Assembly: GCF_003049665.1 (NCBI RefSeq)
Contig: NZ_PYWM01000015.1
Span: 1-64,000 of the forward strand
Direction: 5' to 3'
Source of the DNA: Lysinibacillus mangiferihumi
GTDB taxonomy: Bacteria > Bacillota > Bacilli > Bacillales_A > Planococcaceae
Length of the DNA stretch: 64,000 nucleotides
In this document: positions 8,347-16,977 of the stretch, piece after piece
Numbering within the stretch: the first letter of the stretch is position 1
Layout of the letters: each line of letters starts with the position of its first letter
Notes under the pieces: model-generated
Database searches by the model: none
What the model saw: the letters and a program-made list of their open reading frames with translations, nothing else
What the model was told of the DNA's origin: nothing
Program-made: the position numbers and the translations under genes

Positions 8347-8385
8347 AAAAAAGATTGCTCATGCGTTAACGATGAACAATCTTTT
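8347..8385. terminator. bidirectional terminator
   Basis: AAAAGATTG pairs with CAATCTTTT, with an inner CAT/ATG pairing around a GTTAAC loop. A-rich and T-rich flanks allow it to end both the AbrB-type gene and the convergent chemoreceptor gene. Confidence 0.75.
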
Positions 8386-8389
8386 GGCC

Positions 8390-10084
8390 TCAATATTTAA
8401 ACTGATGAATTAAGTTTTGGAGTGTTTCGGCATTTTTTGTAAGTGTTGTAGCTGCGTTATTTATGTCTTCCATAGAGTAAAGATTTGTCTCGGCAATCTG
8501 GGTCACGACTTTTGATTGTTCGCGTGCATCAACCGCAATTTCAGCCATGATTTGGGTAGAGGCATTGGCTTGTTCAATACGCGCATATAGCTCCTCTGCA
8601 ATACCCGAAACTTCCTGAATTTTATGTGTGACTACCGCTACTTTTGTTGTAATGTTCTCAAATGCGCTATTTGTTGTACGAACTATTTCTACACTTGAAG
8701 CGGCTTCTTTTTCACTTTGTTGCATATAGTCGCTTGCTTCTTTTGCTAATTGTTGCATTGTATGAATAGTCTCGGTAATTTGAGCGGCAGATGTTTTAGA
8801 TTGTTCGGCTAATTTACGAACTTCCTCTGCTACAACAGCAAAGCCTTTGCCATGCTCTCCAGCACGTGCAGCTTCGATAGATGCATTTAAAGCAAGTAAG
8901 TTTGTTTGATCGGCTATGGCATGAATAACCTCTACAATGTCTCCAATTGTATTGGCGTGTTTATCCAATGCTACGATTGAATTGACGCTTTGTAAGACGG
9001 CTTCTGTCATAGCATGCATTTGTGTTTGCATGGCATGTGCTGTTTTCTCGCCATGTTTCGCCGTGTCAAACGCATCTGAAGCATGCGATGAAACTTCCAT
9101 ATTTGTTTCCGTTACAAGCTGAATACCGCCTGCAATATCCTGCATGGCTTCTGCATTTTCATTGGCGCTTTGTTTTTGGGTGCTTGCACCGCTCGCTAAT
9201 TCTTGCATATTGGCTGTTAGTTGTTCCGTTGTTCTTGTTGTAGAGCCTGCTGTTGCAGAAAGCTCAGCAGATGATGCCGAGACTTCATTGGCTGTTTCAT
9301 CAACTTGTTGCATCATTTTTCGGAGTGTTGCAAGCATTGCATTAAAGGATTTAGCAAGATCTCCGATTTCATCTTTCGTTGTTACAACTAACTGTTGCGT
9401 TAAATCGCCTTCTCCAGCAGAAATGGTTTCCAACTGCCTATTTAAACGCTTTAAAGGCTTAACAATATTACGCACAAGCAATGTTCCTGCAATGACAGCG
9501 ATAATTGCTGCAATGATGGCAACAACCGCCATTTTAAGAAGCATTTTTTGTTCGATAGCATTGATTTCAGAGGAGGGAACACCAGCGAAAATCATACCTA
9601 TCGTTTCTCCATTCGCATTTTGAATTGGTCCATACTGTGTAAAATAAGGTTTGCCAACTACATCAGCTGCTCCTTTGTAAAGGTTTCCTTGTGTAAGCAC
9701 TGCTTCTGTCACTTTAGGATCGGCTGTTGTGCCAATCGCACGTTGTCCATCAACCAGTATATTCGTGTTAACTCGTGTATCTTGAGCGAAAATAGTAATA
9801 GCTGCGTGGGATAATTCTCCTAATTTATCAATTAATGCAGTTTCCTCTGCTATTTTAGCGTCACCTTTGTAAAGCTCCCCATTTTGTAAATGCCATTCAC
9901 CAGGTAATGTTTGATTCAAATTATAAACACTTAAATCATAGATTTGACTAAGACGTGCTTTATTTTCTGCTTCAATGGTCGTTTTCATTTCGCTTATATT
10001 GACAATACCAACAGCAATTAAAACAAATAAAATAACTGTTACAATCAACAAGCTCATTTTCATTTGCATCGTTAAATTTTTCAT
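8390..10084 (-). CDS. methyl-accepting chemotaxis protein with extracytoplasmic Cache-type sensor
   Basis: The protein is 564 residues from the ATG that follows GGAGGG. Transmembrane segment 1 spans about residues 10-30. A single-Cache-like sensor follows (about 35-180) with the [11 protein letters not shown] and GMIFAGVP elements. TM2 lies at 185-205, then HAMP, then a long coiled-coil signalling domain. The hairpin tip reads [35 protein letters not shown], quoted here as two adjoining conserved parts of the classical MCP core. It should sense a small extracellular ligand and control CheA. An ATG nine codons upstream has no ribosome binding site. It is monocistronic. Confidence 0.93.
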   Translation of the reverse strand: MKNLTMQMKMSLLIVTVILFVLIAVGIVNISEMKTTIEAENKARLSQIYDLSVYNLNQTLPGEWHLQNGELYKGDAKIAEETALIDKLGELSHAAITIFAQDTRVNTNILVDGQRAIGTTADPKVTEAVLTQGNLYKGAADVVGKPYFTQYGPIQNANGETIGMIFAGVPSSEINAIEQKMLLKMAVVAIIAAIIAVIAGTLLVRNIVKPLKRLNRQLETISAGEGDLTQQLVVTTKDEIGDLAKSFNAMLATLRKMMQQVDETANEVSASSAELSATAGSTTRTTEQLTANMQELASGASTQKQSANENAEAMQDIAGGIQLVTETNMEVSSHASDAFDTAKHGEKTAHAMQTQMHAMTEAVLQSVNSIVALDKHANTIGDIVEVIHAIADQTNLLALNASIEAARAGEHGKGFAVVAEEVRKLAEQSKTSAAQITETIHTMQQLAKEASDYMQQSEKEAASSVEIVRTTNSAFENITTKVAVVTHKIQEVSGIAEELYARIEQANASTQIMAEIAVDAREQSKVVTQIAETNLYSMEDINNAATTLTKNAETLQNLIHQFKY

Positions 10085-10118
10085 AGATTCCCTCCACGTT
10101 TTTGTCCACATAAATAGC

Positions 10119-10145
10119 CAGCAAGTGTTGCAAAGTAACTTGCTG
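10119..10145. promoter_or_regulatory. inverted repeat upstream of the chemoreceptor gene
   Basis: CAGCAAGT and ACTTGCTG form a perfect 8-bp inverted repeat with an 11-base centre, about 35 bases before the chemoreceptor start. It could be a regulator site or an mRNA hairpin in the 5' leader. Nothing else is recognised between it and 10300. Confidence 0.35.
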
Positions 10146-10328
10146 TAATTGTATGTATTTCAGGAAAACATTGTATTTTTACTAGTATATAATTACTTAC
10201 GCTATTTGTATATTTCAAAATTAAATATAATTAGTGACATTTAGATTATTTCATTGCTAAATAGTGGAATTTTATAAGGATGGTTGTTCCAGTTGTGGAA
10301 ATTGAACATTCCCAAATTATATGGAATA

Positions 10329-10337
10329 TGGTATGCT
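10329..10337 (+). promoter_or_regulatory. candidate extended -10 for the ABC-F leader transcript
   Basis: TGGTATGCT matches the TGnTATAAT extended -10 pattern at four of six core bases. A TTGAAC at 10302 is too far upstream (24 bases) to be its -35. The position, about 30 bases before the leader ORF site, fits a transcription start for the attenuator. Confidence 0.35.
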
Positions 10338-10370
10338 ATACCTAACTAATTCGAACGGAGGTGAAAAGGA

Positions 10371-10517
10371 ATGAATTTAAACGCTACGAGAACAGGTGTA
10401 AACATAGAAATTGATATAGCTATTTATTTTACACGTGTTCAAACTTTCGATTTTGCTAACAACGGGATAGGTCTGTCTATTTTTAAGCAAAATCAAATAC
10501 TAAACGTAGCGAATTAA
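10371..10517 (+). CDS. leader ORF of the ABC-F gene, 48 codons, folded into a three-way junction
   Basis: ATG lies 6 bases after GGAGGTGA, one of the best ribosome binding sites in the window. The peptide starts MNLNATRTGV and ends QILNVAN; I recognise no protein family. The coding stretch is packed with complementary arms. P1 is 10382-10388 with 10505-10511 (7 bp). P2 is 10390-10402 with 10428-10440 (13 bp, one mismatch). P3 is 10449-10457 with 10486-10494 (9 bp). Together they make a closed three-way junction lying entirely inside the ORF. A strong terminator follows before the ABC-F gene. This is the layout of a translation-sensing attenuator, as known for the vmlR and bmrCD leaders and erm leaders. 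Ribosome stalling would change the fold; the sensing step is inference. Confidence 0.65.
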   Translation: MNLNATRTGVNIEIDIAIYFTRVQTFDFANNGIGLSIFKQNQILNVAN

Positions 10518-10542
10518 CCATTCTTTTTCACATATATTGAAG

Positions 10543-10576
10543 AAAAAGACTGCTTGTTAATTGAGCAGTCTTTTTT
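10543..10576 (+). terminator. attenuator terminator between leader ORF and ABC-F gene
   Basis: A 12-bp perfect stem (10543-10554 with 10564-10575) ends in T residues. It sits after the leader ORF stop and 46 bases before the ABC-F start, so it would block transcription of the ATPase unless relieved. Bases 10475-10484 (GTCTATTTTT) could compete for the 5' arm AAAAAGAC with one bulge. Confidence 0.75.
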
Positions 10577-10621
10577 GTTGTCTAGAAATGTTTTTTCGCG
10601 CGTTTCATGGAGGAAAAAACA

Positions 10622-12427
10622 ATGAAAATAAAGGCTGAACAAATACAAAAAATCATCGGTGGCAATGTACTATTTGAAGGATTGCAACTGGAAGTCAATA
10701 AAGGGGAACATGTAGCGATTGTGGGTGTCAATGGTAGTGGAAAAACCACTTTACTGCAATTGTTAGCAGGGCTCGATATACCTGATGCTGGACGTATTAT
10801 TAAAAGTAAAGGAGCAACTATCGGCTATTTACACCAAATTCCAAGCTATCCTTTGCTTACTGTGAAAGAAGTACTGGAGGAAGCATTTACTGAAATCTAC
10901 AAACTGAAGGCAAAAATGACCACACTGGAACAGGCAATGCAAGTAAATGTTACGGACAAAGTTTTACAACACTATGGTCAAGTTCAGGAACAATTTATGC
11001 TACAGGGGGGCTATGAAGTCGATGCGCAATTAGCTGCTATTGCAAATGGACTTAACATTACACCTTTACTTCCTTTACCCTTTGCAAGCATAAGTGGTGG
11101 CGAAAAAACGAAGGTAATGCTAGGTCAAATGCTGTTAAGTAACCCATCTATTTTACTTTTAGATGAACCAACCAATCATTTAGATATGCAGGCAATTGAG
11201 TGGCTTGAACAGTATGTACAACACTTTACTGGCATTGTCATTGCTGTTTCGCATGATCGTCAATTTATGAATCAAGTAGCGCAAAAAATCATTGAAATTG
11301 AGGATGGAGAGGCGTTTACCTATGCAGGAAATTATGACGATTTTACTGCACAGAAAGAAGCGAAAGTGGAACAGCAATTTGCCGAATATGAGGAACAGCA
11401 AAAGAAAATTAAGAAGATGCAAGAAGCGATTAAACGTTTAAGACAGTGGGCAAATGAAGCGAACCCACCGAATGCCGCATTGTTTCGCCGTGCTAAAAGT
11501 ATGGAAAAGGCACTGAATCGTATAGAACGAGTTAAAAAACCTGGCACAAAAAAGAAAATGAATCTCGCGTTAACGATGGCCGAACGTAGTGGCAAAGAAG
11601 TGATACAAATGACAGCGATAAGTCATGCGTTTGATAAGCCATTATTTAAGGATAGTCATCTATCGGTCTATTTTGGAGAACGTCTCGCGATTGTAGGCAA
11701 TAATGGAAGTGGAAAATCAACCTTGCTAAAAATGATGTTAGGGGAGATTGTACCGAATCAAGGAGAGTGTAAAGTAGGTAGTAGTGTAAAAATAGGATAT
11801 TTATCGCAGCAATTTGACCATGAAAATCCTGCCATTCGTTTAATTGATGCCTTTCGGGAATGTGTATCCGTATCAGAAGCAGAGGCGCGTCATTTGTTAG
11901 CGCAGTTTCTGTTTTATGGATACGATGTCTTTAAGAAAGTGAAGGACTTAAGTGGTGGGGAAAAGATGCGTCTGCGTCTGGCGCAATTAATGCATGAAGA
12001 TATTAATTTACTCATTTTAGATGAACCGACTAACCATTTAGATATAGAAGCAAGAGAGGTATTAGAAGACACCCTTGAATCCTTTGCGGGTACCATCATT
12101 GGTGTATCCCATGACCGCTACTTCTTACAAAAAATCTTTACAAAAATTGCATGGATTGAGCAAGAAACGATTTATGTATATGAAGGGGATTATGAATGGG
12201 CAAGAACAAAGCATGTCCTCGTTGAGCAAGTGCCTGAGGTAAAAGTGGACAGCAGCACAAAGACAAATGAACATAGTGATAAAGAAATCCCAATTGAAGA
12301 ACAAATTGAAAAGGTAGAATTTAAATTAAAAGAACCAACACTTGCTAAAGAGCAACGTCAAAAATTGGAGCAACAGCTAGAAGCTCTATATGTTAAATGG
12401 TTGGAAGGAGGAACAACGCATGCATAA
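10622..12427 (+). CDS. ABC-F family ATPase, probably ribosome protection type
   Basis: The protein is 601 residues from the ATG that follows GGAGG by 8 bases. It has two ABC domains and no membrane segments. The first has GVNGSGKTT, SISGGEKTK and LLLDEPTNHLDM; the second has GNNGSGKST, LSGGEKMRLRLAQL and LILDEPTNHLDIEA. Both are followed by SHDR histidine loops. The linker (about 235-310) is basic and coiled-coil, with the RLRQWANEANPPN and FRRAKSMEKAL elements typical of ABC-F proteins that reach the ribosomal E site. A short charged tail ends the protein. The attenuator upstream supports antibiotic-inducible ribosome protection (inference); a housekeeping ABC-F role is the alternative. Confidence 0.9.
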   Translation: MKIKAEQIQKIIGGNVLFEGLQLEVNKGEHVAIVGVNGSGKTTLLQLLAGLDIPDAGRIIKSKGATIGYLHQIPSYPLLTVKEVLEEAFTEIYKLKAKMTTLEQAMQVNVTDKVLQHYGQVQEQFMLQGGYEVDAQLAAIANGLNITPLLPLPFASISGGEKTKVMLGQMLLSNPSILLLDEPTNHLDMQAIEWLEQYVQHFTGIVIAVSHDRQFMNQVAQKIIEIEDGEAFTYAGNYDDFTAQKEAKVEQQFAEYEEQQKKIKKMQEAIKRLRQWANEANPPNAALFRRAKSMEKALNRIERVKKPGTKKKMNLALTMAERSGKEVIQMTAISHAFDKPLFKDSHLSVYFGERLAIVGNNGSGKSTLLKMMLGEIVPNQGECKVGSSVKIGYLSQQFDHENPAIRLIDAFRECVSVSEAEARHLLAQFLFYGYDVFKKVKDLSGGEKMRLRLAQLMHEDINLLILDEPTNHLDIEAREVLEDTLESFAGTIIGVSHDRYFLQKIFTKIAWIEQETIYVYEGDYEWARTKHVLVEQVPEVKVDSSTKTNEHSDKEIPIEEQIEKVEFKLKEPTLAKEQRQKLEQQLEALYVKWLEGGTTHA

Positions 12428-13211
12428 GCTCCAAGACATTATGCAGTTAGACATTGACTATATCAATGAGTTTAGTGAGATGGAACGGTGTCCGGAAGGA
12501 GTATTTTTTTACAATAAGGAAATGCCTACGTACTATGACGCCAACCATGCACATATATGGAAGAAGGTAGAGCAAGCAGAGACATTTTTAACTAATGTAA
12601 AACAATTCTATCTATCAAAAGGGTTAATTCCGAGAATGTATTTATATAATGTTGAGGAAAATCATCATTGTGTGGAGGCATTATCATCACATGGTTTTCA
12701 ATACGAGTCTTTTACGGATGACATCCAGTGTTGGAATGGCGAATTTGTTATATTACCGCATAATCCAGCGATTCGCATTGAACGTGTGACAGATGCAAAT
12801 GTACAAGAAGCATTAGAAGTAGAAATGACTATCTCTACATTTGGTGAGCCTGCTTTAATAAAAAGGGCGTTCGATAACATGTACCGTTCACAGCATTTTA
12901 CGTACTATTTATTAAAAATAGATGGTGTTGCTTGCTGTACGGCCAATTTGTTTCTATCTGGTCGTCAAGGTCGAATTGAAAGTGTCGCAACATTAGAAAG
13001 CTATCGTGGAAGAGGATGGATTGGTTATGTATTGCAACATATTCAAAAAGAAGCTGTTAAAAATAACTTAGAACATCTTTGGCTATTGCCTATTAATGAG
13101 CAAGTCGCTAAAGTATATGAAAAGGCAAATTTTTATTCTTTTGGTAAAATAAAATCAATACATGCATTTACAGAAGGGAAAACAATTCAAGAAATAAGGT
13201 CTGCAAAATAA
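12420..13211 (+). CDS. GNAT family acetyltransferase, coupled to the ABC-F gene
   Basis: The protein is 263 residues from the ATG at 12420, which lies 9 bases after AAGGAGG and overlaps the ABC-F end by 8 bases, implying translational coupling. The N-terminal half looks like a degenerate GNAT fold. The C-terminal half (about 115-255) is a full GNAT domain with the acetyl-CoA loop in ESVATLESYRGRGWIG and a late NEQVAKVYEKANF helix. The substrate cannot be read from sequence. Being co-translated with an attenuated ABC-F factor makes a resistance or stress role plausible but unproven. Confidence 0.8.
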   Translation: MHKLQDIMQLDIDYINEFSEMERCPEGVFFYNKEMPTYYDANHAHIWKKVEQAETFLTNVKQFYLSKGLIPRMYLYNVEENHHCVEALSSHGFQYESFTDDIQCWNGEFVILPHNPAIRIERVTDANVQEALEVEMTISTFGEPALIKRAFDNMYRSQHFTYYLLKIDGVACCTANLFLSGRQGRIESVATLESYRGRGWIGYVLQHIQKEAVKNNLEHLWLLPINEQVAKVYEKANFYSFGKIKSIHAFTEGKTIQEIRSAK

Positions 13212-13312
13212 ACATGTATCCGTAAATTTTTGAAGGTAAATTACTTGAAAAAAAGTGGTATTCGATTTATTGTCTTTAGAGATACTTGTTAAATGGACTT
13301 GGAGGATATGGA

Positions 13313-14047
13313 ATGCACGGAATTTATATACGCTACAATGTCTCAGAAAAAAACCAAGAAGCAAAATGGCCCCGAAAAGTGGATGCATTTGCGTATGTTC
13401 AACGAGGAAAACCACAACAAGATAATGACAACATGCTTTCTATGGAGGAGCTAAGAAGTCATGCAATCCGATATATTAAAAGTTTAAAAGAAAATGCGAG
13501 TGCCCATTTAGTAGAGCAACATAAAGGGGAAATTGAGCATTTCGATCGCCGCTATATGGAGTCGCTAAAAGTCAAAGAAAATATCGATTCACAGCTTATT
13601 AATCTTGAAGAAGTTCGCTTATTATTGCAATTGATGAATGTATTGAATTTATCGCATAGTTTTGGTGAAAATGCTGGAAAGCTATTACGTCAAATTACGC
13701 CATATGCAAAAGATATAGAGCATCCTACTTTCCAAACTACGCGAGTTGAGCGTCATTTTTATAGTGAAATGATTGAGCAAATAGAAGCAATATATGCACG
13801 TATTATGCGTCAGCACAATCCATCCACGACAGAAATTCAGCAATCAGAAAAATTATGGATTAGCGTTTGTGAGCAAGCAATTGACAAAGTAGAAGCACGC
13901 ATTGAGCGCTTATCTTCTATTAAATTAAAGCATGAAAAAAATTTATTAGAGTATAGTCAGTTAAAGCAACAAAACATTGAGGCAAAGGAACGATTAGACC
14001 ACGCTGTCAATGAACTTGATACGATTTTAAATGTACTAGAATCTTAA
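13313..14047 (+). CDS. hypothetical coiled-coil protein
   Basis: The protein is 244 residues starting MHGIYIRYNVSEKNQ, from ATG 7 bases after GGAGG. It has no signal peptide or membrane segment. Most of it from residue 55 onward is predicted long amphipathic helix, rich in Glu, Lys, Gln and Leu, with heptad-like spacing (for example LRLLLQLMN-type runs and the final ERLDHAVNELDTILNVL). I recognise no family. It stands alone between the acetyltransferase gene and a strong bidirectional terminator. Confidence 0.65.
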   Translation: MHGIYIRYNVSEKNQEAKWPRKVDAFAYVQRGKPQQDNDNMLSMEELRSHAIRYIKSLKENASAHLVEQHKGEIEHFDRRYMESLKVKENIDSQLINLEEVRLLLQLMNVLNLSHSFGENAGKLLRQITPYAKDIEHPTFQTTRVERHFYSEMIEQIEAIYARIMRQHNPSTTEIQQSEKLWISVCEQAIDKVEARIERLSSIKLKHEKNLLEYSQLKQQNIEAKERLDHAVNELDTILNVLES

Positions 14048-14067
14048 GCTAGCTATATACAAAAAAG

Positions 14068-14108
14068 GCATGTTGCCAATTAGTGTTCATTGCTAATTGG
14101 CAACATGC
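14068..14108. terminator. bidirectional terminator, 16-bp perfect stem
   Basis: Arms at 14068-14083 and 14093-14108 are perfectly complementary (GCATGTTGCCAATTAG), flanked by AAAAAA and TTTTATTTT. It ends the coiled-coil gene and the convergent membrane protein gene. Confidence 0.9.
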
Positions 14109-14110
14109 TT

Positions 14111-14491
14111 TTATTTTGCATTATTTTTTTCTGCTTCTTCACGCTTCCATTGGCGATAAACTCGTAATAAGTCAAACCCTAGTACAATCACGATAAGATA
14201 GAAAATAGGGCTATTATAAGATAAGCCAATTTCGGACTCGCCACCTAATAATGTGAGCACAATCCAAAGACCAACTGTATAAAGTGTTAAACCAGCATAG
14301 GCTTTTTTGGATAGCTTTTTATATGTACCTTTTGATGACACTAGATTTATACCTACAAGGACAATTAATATAACAAGAATAATTTTTTTTGACAATATTT
14401 CTGCTAACGGAGTGGCAGGGAAAAAATCATTGACGAATAGTAAAGTGAAAAAAATGAAAATACAAACATTAATAATTGTTGATCGCTTCAT
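14111..14491 (-). CDS. hypothetical four-TM membrane protein
   Basis: The protein has 126 residues with four hydrophobic segments (about 7-25, 35-50, 65-82 and 92-110), short basic connecting loops, and a charged C-terminus ending EEAEKNNAK. No family is recognised. GAAGGAG lies 7-8 bases before ATG. It is monocistronic, with the start facing away from the NfeD gene. Confidence 0.7.
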   Translation of the reverse strand: MKRSTIINVCIFIFFTLLFVNDFFPATPLAEILSKKIILVILIVLVGINLVSSKGTYKKLSKKAYAGLTLYTVGLWIVLTLLGGESEIGLSYNSPIFYLIVIVLGFDLLRVYRQWKREEAEKNNAK

Positions 14492-14627
14492 GCAATATCT
14501 CCTTCGATGCCTTTATTCTTTTCTATTGTAACATGGTTTGAGTTGAAGAAATAAAAATACGCAAAAGAATGACAAGGGATAAATGCTAGCTTCTTAATTT
14601 TAAAAATTTTGATAATCTTAAAAATTA

Positions 14628-14654
14628 TGAAACTTTTTTCTTAGAGCATCCGTA
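14628..14654 (+). promoter_or_regulatory. SigW-type promoter of the NfeD-flotillin operon
   Basis: TGAAAC at 14628-14633 and CGTA at 14651-14654 are separated by 17 bases, matching the ECF SigW consensus (TGAAAC, 16-17 bases, CGTA). B. subtilis yuaF-floT is a known SigW operon, so family knowledge supports the call. Confidence 0.8.
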
Positions 14655-14687
14655 TAGTAGGTAATACGATGAAAAGGGGTGAACAAC

Positions 14688-15218
14688 TTGACGCTATTTG
14701 GCTATTCACTCGAACAAATTTATTTGGTGGTATTAATTTTCGCGGGACTTGCAACGATTTTGTTTATGTTTTTCGGCGAAGTAGTCGAGGGCATTGGGGA
14801 TGGTCTACCAATTTTTAATCCAAGTGTCATTTTATCATTCTTCACATTGATGTCAGCAGCTGGATTTATATTAGAAAAGTTATCCTTTTTCCCTAGTGTT
14901 TGGAACATAGGTATGGCTGCTATCATCGGCGTGATTTTAAGTGCCCTATTTTATTTATTTATTCTTGTTCCACTTAAATCAGCGGATGTTTCATTAGCCT
15001 ATACGGAACAATCTCTTGAGGGGCAGTTAGGTAAAGTGATTGTACCAATACCAGAAGATGGCTTCGGTGAAGTTGTTATTGAGACAACGAGCGGTATGAT
15101 TGCAAAGCGCGCAGCAGGCTATGACAATGAGGTCATTGATTACGATTCGACAGTCCTTGTTGTTGAAGTAAAGGAAGGCACTCTTTTTGTAAGAGCCTAT
15201 GAAAAAAAGTTTATATAA
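14688..15218 (+). CDS. NfeD-like membrane protein, flotillin partner
   Basis: The protein is 176 residues from TTG 14688, 8 bases after AAAGGGG; a GTG at 14679 would lie inside that site. It has three hydrophobic segments (about 5-25, 45-65, 70-95). A soluble C-terminal OB-fold-like domain follows, with the LEGQLGKVIVPIPEDGFGEV pattern of NfeD proteins. It lies 15 bases before flotillin, the same order as yuaF-floT, and should act with flotillin in membrane microdomain organisation. Expression is probably induced by envelope stress through SigW. Confidence 0.85.
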   Translation: MTLFGYSLEQIYLVVLIFAGLATILFMFFGEVVEGIGDGLPIFNPSVILSFFTLMSAAGFILEKLSFFPSVWNIGMAAIIGVILSALFYLFILVPLKSADVSLAYTEQSLEGQLGKVIVPIPEDGFGEVVIETTSGMIAKRAAGYDNEVIDYDSTVLVVEVKEGTLFVRAYEKKFI

Positions 15219-15233
15219 AGGAGAGATACAGTC

Positions 15234-16790
15234 ATGTCAATGGAGATTTTAATTGTCTTGGGAATTGTAGCATTTATTTTAATCGCACTAGTGGCACTGT
15301 ATGTAACAAAGTATCGTACAGCGGGTCCTGATGAGGCACTGATTGTGACAGGTAGCTATCTTGGCTCAAAAAATGTACATAAAGATGAGTCAGGAAACCG
15401 TATTAAAATTATTCGTGGGGGCGGTACATTTGTCTTCCCAATTTTTCAGCAAGCACAACCATTAAGTCTATTATCAAGTAAGTTAGAAGTAACAACGCCT
15501 GAAGTTTATACAGAGCAAGGTGTTCCCGTAATGGCGGATGGTACAGCGATTATTAAAGTTGGTGGTTCCATTTCAGAAATCGCTACAGCTGCTGAACAGT
15601 TTTTAGGAAAGCAAAAGGCAGAACGTGAAGGGGAAGCACGTGAAGTATTAGAAGGACATTTACGTTCAATTTTAGGATCGATGACAGTTGAGGAAATTTA
15701 TAAAAACCGAGATAAATTTTCGCAAGAGGTACAACGTGTAGCTTCTCAAGATTTAGCGAAGATGGGTCTTGTCATTGTGTCCTTTACAATTAAAGATGTG
15801 CGCGATAAAAATGGTTACCTTGATTCACTAGGGAAGCCAAGAATTGCACAAGTGAAACGTGATGCAGATATTGCAACTGCCGAGGCAGAAAAAGAAACGC
15901 GCATTAAACGAGCAGAAGCATCAAAAGAAGCGCAAAAAGCTGAGCTAGAACGGGCAACAGAAATTGCGGAAGCGGAAAAAGAAAATCAATTAAAAGTGGC
16001 GGAATTCCGTCGTGAGCAAGATATAGCCAAAGCTCGTGCCGACCAAGCTTATGAATTAGAAACTGCACGTGCGAAGCAGGAAGTAACAGAGCAAGAAATG
16101 CAAATTCGCATTATTGAACGTCAAAAGCAAATTGAATTAGAAGAAAAAGAAATTCTACGTCGTGAAAAGCAATATGATTCAGAAGTGAAGAAAAAGGCAG
16201 ATGCCGACCGCTATGCAGTTGAGCAAAATGCAGAGGCGGAAAAAATGCGTGAGCTTGCACAGGCAGATGCGGAAAAATATCGTATTGAGTCGTTAGCGAA
16301 AGCGGAAGCGGAGAAAATTCGTTTAGATGGTATTGCGAAAGCAGATGCTGAGCGTGCACAGGGTGAAACAGATGCCGATATTATTCGTCTTCGTGGTCTA
16401 GCGGAAGCGGAAGCAAAACGTAAAATTGCGGAAGCCTTTGAATACTACGGTCAAGCAGCTGTCCTGGATATGGTTGTACGCATGATGCCTGAGTACGCAA
16501 AAGAGCTTGCAAGTCCACTTGGCAATATTGACAAAATTACAGTTGTTGACACGGGTAGTGGAGAAGGAGGCAGTGGTGCGAACAAGGTCACTTCTTATGC
16601 AACGAATTTAATGTCAACCTTGCAAGAAACATTAAAGGAAACTTCCGGCATTGATATGAAGGAGTTAATCGAAAGCTATGCGGGCAAGCATACATTGCGT
16701 CCAGAGCTTGAGCGTATTGCAACGGAGCTAGTGAAAAAGCCAGAGCCTGTTGTGAAGACAGAACAAGTAAAAGAAACCGTCGAACAATAA
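15234..16790 (+). CDS. floT: flotillin family protein
   Basis: The protein has 518 residues, close to the 509 of B. subtilis FloT (YuaG). It has an N-terminal hydrophobic anchor (about 5-25), an SPFH/band-7 domain (about 30-205), and a long Ala/Glu-rich coiled coil (205-415) built of repeated EAEK/KAEA units. The C-terminal part contains the AVLDMVVRMMPEYAKELASPLGNIDKI oligomerisation element, quoted here in essence, and a Gly/Ser stretch. Flotillin scaffolds membrane microdomains. AAGGAGA precedes ATG. A terminator follows at once. Confidence 0.95.
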   Translation: MSMEILIVLGIVAFILIALVALYVTKYRTAGPDEALIVTGSYLGSKNVHKDESGNRIKIIRGGGTFVFPIFQQAQPLSLLSSKLEVTTPEVYTEQGVPVMADGTAIIKVGGSISEIATAAEQFLGKQKAEREGEAREVLEGHLRSILGSMTVEEIYKNRDKFSQEVQRVASQDLAKMGLVIVSFTIKDVRDKNGYLDSLGKPRIAQVKRDADIATAEAEKETRIKRAEASKEAQKAELERATEIAEAEKENQLKVAEFRREQDIAKARADQAYELETARAKQEVTEQEMQIRIIERQKQIELEEKEILRREKQYDSEVKKKADADRYAVEQNAEAEKMRELAQADAEKYRIESLAKAEAEKIRLDGIAKADAERAQGETDADIIRLRGLAEAEAKRKIAEAFEYYGQAAVLDMVVRMMPEYAKELASPLGNIDKITVVDTGSGEGGSGANKVTSYATNLMSTLQETLKETSGIDMKELIESYAGKHTLRPELERIATELVKKPEPVVKTEQVKETVEQ

Positions 16791-16800
16791 AATAGTAAGA

Positions 16801-16837
16801 AAAGCTACCTAAAACTTCGGGATTAGGTAGCTTTTTT
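16801..16837 (+). terminator. terminator of the flotillin operon
   Basis: A 12-bp stem (16801-16812 with 16823-16834) around a CTTCGGGA-type loop is followed by six T. Between it and the next gene, 16850-16960 shows degenerate AGTGGCG-containing repeats but no gene. Confidence 0.85.
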
Positions 16838-16977
16838 ATGTTAAGTGGAACTTTTAGTGGCGATGGATGAAGTAATAGTGGCCCAAAGTAAGATACAAAT
16901 GGCGATTAATTAAGTTTTAGTGGCGCAAAGCCAAATACTATTAGCGACGAATCTCTGTTACCCAATAGTACTGATGC

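Noticed and set aside
16111..16359. His-rich minus-strand frame
   Set aside because: It is the antisense of the flotillin coiled coil and has no start context.
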